This document shows, piece after piece, positions 25,265 through 33,695 of a stretch of DNA of 33,695 nt. Within the stretch, counting starts at the first letter, position 1. Every line of letters begins with the position of its first letter. This DNA is from an uncultured Clostridia bacterium (GTDB lineage Bacteria; Bacillota; Clostridia; UBA1381), in contig CATJNN010000096.1 in assembly GCA_949742185.1 (NCBI GenBank), positions 1 to 33,695 of the forward strand. The letters are read 5' to 3'. The translations under genes were made by a program, and so were the position numbers. The notes under the pieces were generated by a model. It did no database searches and had not been told where the DNA came from. It was given only the letters and a program-made list of their open reading frames with translations.

Positions 25265-25303
25265 TTTTTTTATATCTAATAAATAGAATAACTCTCTGCA
25301 ATA

Positions 25304-25861
25304 TCAAACCGCATGCGCTCCCCTATTTAGAAGAGTTTTCAAATACTCCACAATCTCATTTGCCGTATAATTCATATTATCTTTAATCCACGCGCTCACC
25401 ACGCTCACGCAAGCGTTTGAATAATACTCTGCGTAAATCTCTCTCGGCACAGGCACATGCTCGCGCGAGCTTATAATATTAACAAGCACGCTCGCCAGAT
25501 ATTTTCTTATAAAATACTCCACATATTCGTTGCGCCGCAAAATATATGCAAAGCTGCTGCGCCTGCTGTCTATAATATGAATAACCTCCTCGCATATCGA
25601 AAGCATTTCATCAATGTTTTCAATTTCATGTTTTTCGGTTCTGTATTTCTCCAGAGGCTCAAACAATATCGTTCGTATACCATCCTCCAAAAGGTCGTAT
25701 TTGTCTTTATAGTGCGTATAGAACGTAGCTCTTGTCACCATAGACTCCCGGCATATGTCTATAACGCTGATTTTATCAAATTCATGCTTCTGAAGCAGCT
25801 CAAAAAGCCCCTGTCTCAGTGTTTTCCGTGTTCTCCGCACACGCAGATCGGTGCTGTTCAT
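25304..25861 (-). CDS. TetR/AcrR family transcriptional regulator
   Basis: 185 aa; N-terminal HTH RVRRTRKTLRQGLFELLQKHEFDKISVIDICRESMVTRATFYTHYKDKYDLLEDG. Confidence 0.9.
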   Translation of the reverse strand: MNSTDLRVRRTRKTLRQGLFELLQKHEFDKISVIDICRESMVTRATFYTHYKDKYDLLEDGIRTILFEPLEKYRTEKHEIENIDEMLSICEEVIHIIDSRRSSFAYILRRNEYVEYFIRKYLASVLVNIISSREHVPVPREIYAEYYSNACVSVVSAWIKDNMNYTANEIVEYLKTLLNRGAHAV

Positions 25862-25927
25862 ATTAATACACTAGTCCTTTCTTTGTCCCCGTATTCGTTT
25901 TTTATAACTTTTTTGTACAAATGTAAG

Positions 25928-26007
25928 ATAATTGACACTTTGAAGATAATGTATATTGAATTTCTTACCAATACATTATATAATATAACGCAACAAATGT
26001 CAATTAT
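25928..26007. promoter_or_regulatory. Divergent overlapping promoters with nested inverted repeats (putative TetR operator)
   Basis: + promoter TTGAAT(25956-25961)-N17-TATAAT(25979-25984); - promoter TTGACA(26003-25998)-N17-TATAAT(25980-25975); outer inverted repeat ATAATTGACA(25928-25937)/TGTCAATTAT(25998-26007); inner repeat ATAATGTAT(25946-25954)/ATACATTAT(25971-25979). Confidence 0.75.
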
Positions 26008-26025
26008 TTTTTAAGGAGGCATCGT

Positions 26026-28122
26026 ATGGAGCGTATCATTGAAAAATTACTTCATTACCGCGTGGCTGTTATTATTTTTTTTGCGGCAGCGGCTGTACTG
26101 TGCGCCCTGCAGTCGCCTTTGGTCGGTGTTAATTATAATCTTATGGATTATCTTCCCGACGAGGCTCCGTCAACTATCGCGCTTGACGTTATGAACGAAG
26201 AATACTCCAAAGGCGCGCCTAACGCGCGCGTTATGCTGAGAGACGTCAGTATTCCCGAGGCTCTGGACTGCAAAAATAAAATTGCCGAGATAGACGGCGT
26301 TAACGAAATAACATGGCTTGACGACGCGGCAAACATATATGAACCGATTGAGTTCATGGACGCGGATACTGTAGCGGACTATTATGCGGACAACAACGCC
26401 CTTTTCACCGTCACGCTCGACGAAGATAAACAAACCGCCGCAATGGACGCAATAAAAGAAATTGCAGGCGACAAAGGCGCGTATTCGGGAACGGCTGTGG
26501 AAAGCGTTGCGGCTCAGCAGCTTACCGAGATTGAAATAAGCAAAATTATAAAAATCGTAGTTGTGCTGATTTTTGTTGTTTTGCTTTTAACAACCACATC
26601 ATGGTTTGAGCCTGTTCTGTTTTTGCTTGCAATAGGGCTTGCAATACTTTTAAACAAGGGCACCAATATAATTTTCGGAGAAATTTCATTTGTGACAAAC
26701 GCCGCGGGCGCGGTTTTGCAGATGGCTGTGTCTATGGATTATTCAATATTTCTTGTGCACCGCTTCGCAGACTGCCGCAAACGTTATCCTGACAATATTA
26801 TGCACGCGATGGCAGTTGCGGTTAAGGAGTCTGCGGGCTCGGTGCTGTCGTCGGGGCTTACTACCGTGCTGGGCTTTGCCGCGCTGATACTTATGCGCTT
26901 TAAAATAGGACCCGATATGGGACTGGTTATGGCAAAGTCGATTGTGCTGTCGCTTGTAAGTGTGCTGGCGTTCCTGCCGTGCATCACGCTTTGTACATAT
27001 AAATTAATAGATAAAACTCAGCATAAAATGCTGATACCGTCGTTTAAGTGGCTTGCGGATATTGTTATGAAAGTGCGTGTGCCCGCGCTGATAATATTTG
27101 TGGCGGTTACGATACCGTGCATTTTTGCACAGAAAGCAAATTCCTTTACTTACGGCAACACCGGAATATACGGCGCAGGCACGGCTGTCGGCGCGGATAT
27201 TGACGAGATAGAGGGTATTTTCGGTCAGTCCAATCTTATGGTTCTGATGGTTCCGAAAAACAGCGTGTCGCAGGAGAGAGAGCTTGCGGAGGAGCTGAAA
27301 TCTAAAAAGGAAATAACCTCGGTTGTAACTTATTCGGAAACTGTCGGCGTATCAATACCGCAGGAATTTGTGCCGAAAGACCAAATCTCAGATTTAATTT
27401 CAGCCGACTATTCCCGTTATGTTATAACGGTTGACACGCCTACGGAAAGCGAGGACGCGTTCCGCGTTGTGGATGAAATACGCACCCTTGCCGACGGCTA
27501 CTATCCGAACGAATACCATCTTGTCGGAGCGACGGTTAACGCGTATGACTTAAAGGACGTGGTTACTGCCGATAACACAAAGGTTAATCTCTTAGCGGTA
27601 TTTTCAATTTTTGCTATACTTCTCATAAACTTCAAATCGCTGTCGATACCTGTGGTGCTGCTTGCGGTTATTGAATCATCTATATGGATTAACCTATCGT
27701 TTCCGTATTTTGCAGACGATAATCTGTTTTATATAGGCTATTTGATTATAAGCTCAATACAGCTCGGAGCGACGGTTGATTATGCGATACTGTTCGCCGA
27801 CCACTATACCGAGTCTCGTCGGGAAATGACGTGCGCAAAGTCGCTCAGACACACGATAACGTCGACGGCGCTGTCAGTCTTAACCTCCGGCACGATACTC
27901 ACCGTCGCGGGACTGCTTCTCGGTGCAATGTCGTCCAACGGCGTTATATCGCAGCTTGGCACGCTTGTCGGAAGAGGGGCAATTTTATCGGTGATTATGG
28001 TTATATTCGTGCTTCCGGCGCTTATATCGCTGTTAGACCCGATTATTGCAAAAACCACATATCATTCTAATTTTAAAAGGGGAGAAAAAGATGAAACAAA
28101 CAAAACGCAAATTTCTGGTTAG
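26026..28122 (+). CDS. MMPL/RND family transporter
   Basis: 698 aa with two repeated halves of N-terminal TM, large extracytoplasmic domain and TM cluster; AAGAVLQMAVSMDYSIFLVHRF and SSIQLGATVDYAILFADHYTESRR are MMPL signature TM4-like motifs. Confidence 0.9.
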   Translation: MERIIEKLLHYRVAVIIFFAAAAVLCALQSPLVGVNYNLMDYLPDEAPSTIALDVMNEEYSKGAPNARVMLRDVSIPEALDCKNKIAEIDGVNEITWLDDAANIYEPIEFMDADTVADYYADNNALFTVTLDEDKQTAAMDAIKEIAGDKGAYSGTAVESVAAQQLTEIEISKIIKIVVVLIFVVLLLTTTSWFEPVLFLLAIGLAILLNKGTNIIFGEISFVTNAAGAVLQMAVSMDYSIFLVHRFADCRKRYPDNIMHAMAVAVKESAGSVLSSGLTTVLGFAALILMRFKIGPDMGLVMAKSIVLSLVSVLAFLPCITLCTYKLIDKTQHKMLIPSFKWLADIVMKVRVPALIIFVAVTIPCIFAQKANSFTYGNTGIYGAGTAVGADIDEIEGIFGQSNLMVLMVPKNSVSQERELAEELKSKKEITSVVTYSETVGVSIPQEFVPKDQISDLISADYSRYVITVDTPTESEDAFRVVDEIRTLADGYYPNEYHLVGATVNAYDLKDVVTADNTKVNLLAVFSIFAILLINFKSLSIPVVLLAVIESSIWINLSFPYFADDNLFYIGYLIISSIQLGATVDYAILFADHYTESRREMTCAKSLRHTITSTALSVLTSGTILTVAGLLLGAMSSNGVISQLGTLVGRGAILSVIMVIFVLPALISLLDPIIAKTTYHSNFKRGEKDETNKTQISG

Positions 28123-30232
28123 CCTGCTTGCCGCGTCGCTTCTGGGACAGACGGCTTTCGCCGCGGCTCCCTCAAAGGAGGAGGTTGTGTATGTTACTCT
28201 GAACTCCTCCGGCGCAAAAGAGACAATGGTGGTTGTTAATTCTTTTGAAACAAACGGCAGTAAAAAAATAACCGACTACGGAAACTATAAAAATATAAAA
28301 AACCTTTCCTCAACCGCCAAGCCGCATATATCGGGAAATCAGATTATATGGGATACCGACGAGATTGATAAGTTTTATTATCAAGGCGAGGTTGACGCGG
28401 GCGAGCTGCCGTGGGACTATTCTCTTTCATATCAGCTCGACGGCGTTCCGCTGAGCGGTGAGGAGCTTATAGGAAAAAGCGGTCATGTTATTATTTCGCT
28501 GGAAGCGAAATCTAATGAAAAGGCCGCGGATTATTATAAGGATAATTATATGGCGCAGATTACAATGACGCTTGACAGTGAAATCTGCAAGAATATTACC
28601 TGTCCCGACGCCGTGGGCGCAACTGTAGGCAGTACTCGTCAGCTCACATTTATGGTTTTGCCGACGCGGACAAAAAAATATACCATTTCATTCGACGCTA
28701 AGGATTTTGAAATGGACGGGCTGACAATCGCTATGATTAAGCTTTCGGACGGTGTGCTTGGAAATACGGCCGACAATGCCGCATCCGCCATGTCATCGGT
28801 CACCTCCGGAATTTCCCAGCTTTTAGACGGCTCGGGTCAGCTAAAAAACGGCTCGGAGGATTTGGTGAGCGGTATAGCTCTTTTGAATTCGGGCAGTCAG
28901 GGCATAAGAAGCTCGTTTTCCGTGGTTAACGCGGGAATGAGCGAATTTGGAGCCGGAACGGCGGCGCTTTCAAACGGTCTTTCCGATTTGACGGCGGGGT
29001 CAGCGCAAATAAGAAGCGGTCTTTCCGAGCTGGACTCAAAATCCGCCGACGTTGCAAACGGCATAAGCTCTATTGAAGGCGGGCTTGAAACAATGCTGAA
29101 AAACAAGCAAAAGCTCAGAAACGGAATTACTCAGCTTAAAAACAGCCGTTCCTCTTTGGACACGCTTGAGTCCTCGGGACAAACGCTTAAAAACGGCTAT
29201 AAATCGGTATTTGACGGACTGGGACAGATAAGCTCGCGGCAGGCCGAGGTGCAGGCGGGACTTAATACGCTTCATAGCTCCAACACAGATATTTCCGCTC
29301 TTTCGTCCGGACTGGACAGTCTCAGCGAAGGCGTGAGCGGCATAAGCAGCGCAATGGGACAGCAGGAGCAGCTTTTGGACGCGCTTATAGGAATGTCGAA
29401 AGACCCGGTGATGACGCAGTATCTTCAGAACGCAAAGGCTATCGCAAGCGGTGTGCGTTCGGGCGCGTCGACGGCAAGCGGCGGCATATCGGATTTGAAA
29501 ACAGGAGCGGCGGCCGCTCAGAACGGGATAAACACGCTATACAGCACCGCCGAAACCTTTGGAAACGCCGCGCTTGAGATGACTAACGGCGCGGCGACAA
29601 TGCGGGGCGGTATGCAAAGCTTAAACGACGGACTTGCGCAGTATACGGACGGGGTCGGTCAGGCGGGTACTTTGTATTTGTCCGCCGAGACCTTTGCAAA
29701 TTCAGCGTGGTCCATGATGGAGGGCGCGCAAAAATTATACGACGGAACGAAAACGCTCCGAAACGGCTTTGACGATTATGCGGCGGGAGTCGGCGAGCTT
29801 TCGTCGGGATATATGGCGATAGACAACGGTATCGCGGAGGCTTCAGGCGGCGCGAATAATCTTCGTTCGGGCAGCGACGCTCTTGTGAGCGGCGCGGACA
29901 CGCTTTTCGGCGCGGTTGACGAGCTGACGGACAGCATAAATAAGCTCGACAATGCGGCGGGTGCGCTGCCGTCCGGTATTGACACGCTCCAAAGCGGCAC
30001 GCAGACGCTCTACGACGGCATTTCCGCCGTGGATTTAGCGGCTATGCTCTCCCGCGGAGACGGTCAGCTTCCGCTGTCGTTCGCCGCGCCGCGAAGCGCA
30101 ATGCCTGAAAAGGTGCAGTTCCTTGCCAAAACGCCTAATCTTCATATTCCCGATGATAAATCAGAAAAAGAAGAGGCGGGCAAAAAAAGCGTATGGCAAA
30201 AGATTAAAGAGCTGTTTGTGAGAGAGAAATAA
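28091..30232 (+). CDS. Secreted YhgE/Pip-like repeat protein (LxxGxxxLxxG heptad-like repeats)
   Basis: Start re-set from 28046 to 28091 (GGGGAGAAAAAG-ATG; signal peptide MKQTKRKFLVSLLAASLLGQTAFAA); repeats such as LKNGSEDLVSGIALLNSGSQG and LSNGLSDLTAGSAQIRSGLSEL; overlaps MMPL 3' end by 32 nt. Confidence 0.78.
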   Translation: MKQTKRKFLVSLLAASLLGQTAFAAAPSKEEVVYVTLNSSGAKETMVVVNSFETNGSKKITDYGNYKNIKNLSSTAKPHISGNQIIWDTDEIDKFYYQGEVDAGELPWDYSLSYQLDGVPLSGEELIGKSGHVIISLEAKSNEKAADYYKDNYMAQITMTLDSEICKNITCPDAVGATVGSTRQLTFMVLPTRTKKYTISFDAKDFEMDGLTIAMIKLSDGVLGNTADNAASAMSSVTSGISQLLDGSGQLKNGSEDLVSGIALLNSGSQGIRSSFSVVNAGMSEFGAGTAALSNGLSDLTAGSAQIRSGLSELDSKSADVANGISSIEGGLETMLKNKQKLRNGITQLKNSRSSLDTLESSGQTLKNGYKSVFDGLGQISSRQAEVQAGLNTLHSSNTDISALSSGLDSLSEGVSGISSAMGQQEQLLDALIGMSKDPVMTQYLQNAKAIASGVRSGASTASGGISDLKTGAAAAQNGINTLYSTAETFGNAALEMTNGAATMRGGMQSLNDGLAQYTDGVGQAGTLYLSAETFANSAWSMMEGAQKLYDGTKTLRNGFDDYAAGVGELSSGYMAIDNGIAEASGGANNLRSGSDALVSGADTLFGAVDELTDSINKLDNAAGALPSGIDTLQSGTQTLYDGISAVDLAAMLSRGDGQLPLSFAAPRSAMPEKVQFLAKTPNLHIPDDKSEKEEAGKKSVWQKIKELFVREK

Positions 30233-30246
30233 GGAGGTTTACATAT

Positions 30247-31479
30247 ATGAAGTATACAAAAGTTATTTCTGTAATATTAGCCGGAGCAATGTGCTTAACG
30301 CTTGCGTCCTGCAAGGATAAAGCCGAGGAAACGGCGGCAACGCCCGCGCCCGAGGAGGCAAAAGCTTCGTCATATTCGGGGACGCTGCGCGCTGCGCGGG
30401 AGGCTAAGGTGTATTCGGGCGCGACGGGCGAAATTGTGGAGTGCAATGCCGAAGAGGGCGATTTTGTGCAGGCGGGCGCGCTTTTATACCGCATAGACGA
30501 CAACGGAATTTACAACAGCATAAAAACAGCCGAAAACGCGCTTGAAAAAGCGCAGATTTCGCTGTCCACCGCTCAGAAAAATCAAAACGACCTTATAATA
30601 TACGCTCCCGCCAGCGGGATATTAAAGGACTTTAATATTAAAGCCGGCGAAAGAGTGAACACGCAGACAATCGGACAGATTGTAGACGAGTCTCGGCTTG
30701 TAGCGAGAGTTCCGTTTTCTCAGCAGCAGATTGCGTCAATGTCCGTGGGCGACAGAGGTACTGTTGTCAGCGCGGATTTGATGTCTGAAACGCCCGTTAA
30801 AGTTACGCGCATATACGCCGAGCGTAACACATCGGTGCCCGGAGCGGTGCTTTACGATGTTGAGCTTACAGGCGCGAACGGCGGCGGCTTATACAACGGA
30901 ATGAGCGTGACGGCGACTGTGGGCGGAATGCGCTCGCCTGCGTCCGGCTCTATTACGGACGCGGAAGCCTCCGCGCTTGTGAGCAGGTCGAGCGGGAACG
31001 CGCGGGCAGTTTATGCAAAAGAAGGCGACTACGTTAAGAAAGGCGCGCTTATAGTAGAGGTTGAAAACGCGAACATTTCCTCCACCCTACGCCGCGCACA
31101 GCTTGATAAGGACGATTATCAGATAAAGCTGGACGCGCTTCGCTCAGACGCGGCTGATTTATCGGTTTATGCTCCGATTTCGGGACAGGTTGTTGAAAAG
31201 ATTAAGAACGTGCGCGACAGCGTAGGCTCAAAAAGCGACTCTATAATGACGATTGCCGACACAAGCTCGCTTGTTTTCAGCGTCACACTGACGGGCGAGG
31301 ACTTCGGAAAACTGTCTCTCGGTCAGACGGTAGACGTGGACTGCGCGGGCTATGGCTTTGTCAGCGGCACGGTTACGACGCTTGATGAAAATATATACGG
31401 CGCGGAAATAGAAATTGTAAACACTATGGGTATTCCCGTAAATACAAACGCGCAGATTACAATAGCGAAAGGGGTATGA
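30247..31479 (+). CDS. Membrane fusion (HlyD/RND adaptor) lipoprotein with two tandem lipoyl/hairpin/barrel modules
   Basis: Lipobox LASC (MKYTKVISVILAGAMCLTLASCKDK); GEIVECNAEEGDFVQAGALLYRID...IYAPASGILKDFNIKAGERV and NARAVYAKEGDYVKKGALIVEVE...SVYAPISGQVVEKIKNVRDSV. Confidence 0.85.
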   Translation: MKYTKVISVILAGAMCLTLASCKDKAEETAATPAPEEAKASSYSGTLRAAREAKVYSGATGEIVECNAEEGDFVQAGALLYRIDDNGIYNSIKTAENALEKAQISLSTAQKNQNDLIIYAPASGILKDFNIKAGERVNTQTIGQIVDESRLVARVPFSQQQIASMSVGDRGTVVSADLMSETPVKVTRIYAERNTSVPGAVLYDVELTGANGGGLYNGMSVTATVGGMRSPASGSITDAEASALVSRSSGNARAVYAKEGDYVKKGALIVEVENANISSTLRRAQLDKDDYQIKLDALRSDAADLSVYAPISGQVVEKIKNVRDSVGSKSDSIMTIADTSSLVFSVTLTGEDFGKLSLGQTVDVDCAGYGFVSGTVTTLDENIYGAEIEIVNTMGIPVNTNAQITIAKGV

Positions 31480-31481
31480 AA

Positions 31482-33695
31482 ATGAAGCTTAAAATTATTG
31501 CGTCCGCGCTTGCCGCGTCTCTGATTATTGCGGGAGCTATACCCGCGGGCGCGCGGTTTAACGATGTGGACGAAAATTCTGAATATAAAAATTCAATAGA
31601 GCTTTTAGCCGACTGCGGCGTTTTGTCCGGCACGGGCGGCGGAGATTTTAATCCTTATGGACTTGTCACGCGCGCGGAAATGGCAAAAATAGCGGCTATG
31701 CTTGCTGATGCGCCTGAAATTCCGGGCAACAGTCTGTTTTCGGATGTGTCCGCTTCATACTGGGCGAACGGATATATAAACGCCGCCGCTCAGGAGGGCA
31801 TTTTAACGGGCTACATAGGCGGCTATTTTGCGCCGTATAATAATTTGACCTACGCCGAAGCGATAACGATTGCGCTGAGACTTTTGGGTTACAACAGCTC
31901 AAACCTCTCGGGCGCGTACCCAGACGCGTACATCCGCAAGGCGGCGGAGCTGAAGCTCACTCAGGGAATGTATTTCGACCCGAACGCGGCGATTGACCGT
32001 CAGAGCGCGGCGTATATCCTTGCCAACGCCTACACAGCCGATTGCGCGGACGGCGGAAAATTGCTCGAAAAATCCAATCTCTCGCTTTCTGACGAGTGTG
32101 TGGTTTTATTTGATTACCAAAACTCTGCGGACGAGATTTTAACCTCGGCGGGGGCGTATTCCTACAACGGCGACAAAACGGCGTATATAGGGAAAAAAGT
32201 TAAGCTTATCACTGATACCGACAACAGTGTTGTCGGGCTAAAGGTGGTTTCGGGAGACGTTAAGAGCGCGGTTATAGCGGGTATTGCGGGAAACGAGGTT
32301 ACCGTTGCGGACGGCGGAGTGGTTTCAACGATTAATATTCCAAACGCATCTCTCATATACTACGAGGGCGCGGCGTCCTCGTTCAGCACGGTTAAAGGAC
32401 AGCTTTCAGCGGGAGATCGGCTTTACTACACGCTCTCTACGAGCGGCGCGTTCACATACGGCGCGTCGGGCGGCGCGGAACAGCCTGTTATGGCGGGCAG
32501 TGTGGATTTAACAGGCTATACGCTCATCAAAAATTCTGCCGTTTGCGCTTCGGCGGACAGTATGGACGCAGCGTATATATATCCCGACGAAATGACGGCA
32601 ATTTTATATGATACCAAAACCTCCGGTATGCTTCAAAGCGCGTTTCCGTCAAAAAATAACGCCGAGAGCATTACCGTTTCCGGTATATCGTATGATTTAA
32701 GCGCGGCGGCAAGCGCGCAGGTGAAAAATCTTGCCATGAACGATACGGTGACGGTCGTTATCGGCAGAAACAACGAGGCGGCGGCTGTATACCGCGCTTC
32801 GGCGGCGGGCAGTAACTACGGCATTGAAAGCGTGACCGGAAATGAAATCTCCTGCTATTCTTCGTCGGGCGGGACTGTGTTAAAGCTCGACAATACCTCG
32901 CGCGTAATCTATGGAGGAAAGGACACTACATTTGGCGCAATAAAATCGTCGCTCGGCTCTGATTTGCAGATTACAGTATATAAGGATGCAAACGGCGCAT
33001 ACGACTACGCTATAATTGAAGAATGCGAGCTGTCAGTTCCGGTTGTAGCTTCCGCCGACGGCGACAATCCTTACAGCGGCGCGAAACACTTTATCCGCGG
33101 CGGCAAACGCTCGTCCGCCTCTGCAATACGCAGGAACGATGTTTTGTACTACTCCGAAGCTCTCGAAACAGTATACGCCTACTGCGACACCGCGCTCGGC
33201 GTTTATGAAGAGGCATATCCAAATCAGCAGAACCCGACAAGTATTAAGCTTTCGGGGAAATTATATGAAGTGGAGACAAGCGCGGCGGCAAAAGCTCTTG
33301 CAAATATAGACTACAATCAGCATATAACGCTCCTTTTGGGCAGAGACGGTGGAATTGCCGCTCTTGCGTCGGCTAAGAGCGGAGCGGAGGATGTGTCAGC
33401 CTACGGAGTTGTGCTCTCATGCGGACGCAAGACCGTGGACGGCGTTACGGATTATTATTTAACCTGTCTTAACGCCGACGGCACAACGACGGATTTTAAA
33501 ACAAATTCGGATCGTTCGCATTTAGTGGGGAGCGCGGTGCATTACGATTTTAAGGACGCGTATTTCGCGCCTGCCGCGCTCAAAAACACCGCGATAGGCG
33601 GCGCGGTTGATATGACGCGCCGCAAAATAGGAGACAGATATATCTCGGATAACTGTAAAATTATTGATATAACATACGTTCCCGACAGCAAAAAC
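31482..33695 (+). CDS. SLH-domain surface protein, 3' truncated by the window end
   Basis: Open frame to last base (738 codons, no stop), so missing from ORF track: MKLKIIASALAASLIIAGAIPAGARFNDVDENSEYKNSIELLADCGVLSGTGGGDFNPYGLVTRAEMAKIAAML...FSDVSASYWANGYINAAAQEGILTGYIGGYFAPYNNLTYAEAITIALRLLGY. Alternative in-frame ATG at 31476 overlaps the upstream TGA. Confidence 0.87.
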   Translation, partial: MKLKIIASALAASLIIAGAIPAGARFNDVDENSEYKNSIELLADCGVLSGTGGGDFNPYGLVTRAEMAKIAAMLADAPEIPGNSLFSDVSASYWANGYINAAAQEGILTGYIGGYFAPYNNLTYAEAITIALRLLGYNSSNLSGAYPDAYIRKAAELKLTQGMYFDPNAAIDRQSAAYILANAYTADCADGGKLLEKSNLSLSDECVVLFDYQNSADEILTSAGAYSYNGDKTAYIGKKVKLITDTDNSVVGLKVVSGDVKSAVIAGIAGNEVTVADGGVVSTINIPNASLIYYEGAASSFSTVKGQLSAGDRLYYTLSTSGAFTYGASGGAEQPVMAGSVDLTGYTLIKNSAVCASADSMDAAYIYPDEMTAILYDTKTSGMLQSAFPSKNNAESITVSGISYDLSAAASAQVKNLAMNDTVTVVIGRNNEAAAVYRASAAGSNYGIESVTGNEISCYSSSGGTVLKLDNTSRVIYGGKDTTFGAIKSSLGSDLQITVYKDANGAYDYAIIEECELSVPVVASADGDNPYSGAKHFIRGGKRSSASAIRRNDVLYYSEALETVYAYCDTALGVYEEAYPNQQNPTSIKLSGKLYEVETSAAAKALANIDYNQHITLLLGRDGGIAALASAKSGAEDVSAYGVVLSCGRKTVDGVTDYYLTCLNADGTTTDFKTNSDRSHLVGSAVHYDFKDAYFAPAALKNTAIGGAVDMTRRKIGDRYISDNCKIIDITYVPDSKN

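Noticed and set aside
25457-26014. 185-aa + strand ORF
   Set aside because: Antisense to TetR and runs through the divergent promoter region; low-complexity hydrophobic/basic translation without domain signal.

Overview
The window reads as a chromosomal segment of a low-to-mid GC Firmicute, probably a gut-type Clostridia (inference from SLH, dockerin, Cu-amine-oxidase-N and GLUG proteins plus AGGAGG ribosome-binding sites). Order of contents: (1) GNAT acetyltransferase, Orn/Lys/Arg decarboxylase and RecD2 helicase on +. (2) A minus-strand two-gene operon: a ~1634-aa secreted dockerin/Fn3/F5-8C-like/M60-type metallopeptidase, stop-start coupled (TAATG) to an SLH-anchored protein with an N-terminal cohesin-like region. 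(3) A + strand set: alpha/beta hydrolase, beta-helix/Ig-like secreted protein and Cu-amine-oxidase-N-like secreted protein. (4) A minus-strand beta-glucuronidase operon: GH2 UidA, GPH/MFS symporter, HAD, NagZ-like GH3. (5) A divergent SLOG/DUF1273-like gene and a short ribbon-helix-helix gene that is absent from the ORF track. (6) A secreted GLUG-repeat protein. (7) A TetR regulator divergent from an MMPL/RND exporter, a secreted YhgE/Pip-like repeat protein, an internally duplicated MFP lipoprotein and an SLH protein that runs off the window end (also absent from the ORF track). Structure beyond genes includes a dispersed ~62-bp palindromic intergenic repeat in three spacers, a divergent promoter whose two -10 boxes share one palindrome inside nested inverted repeats, and several strong terminators. 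The best candidates for under-described systems are the dockerin-M60/SLH pair and the TetR-MMPL-YhgE-MFP-SLH operon. No homology search could be run; family calls come from motif recognition.
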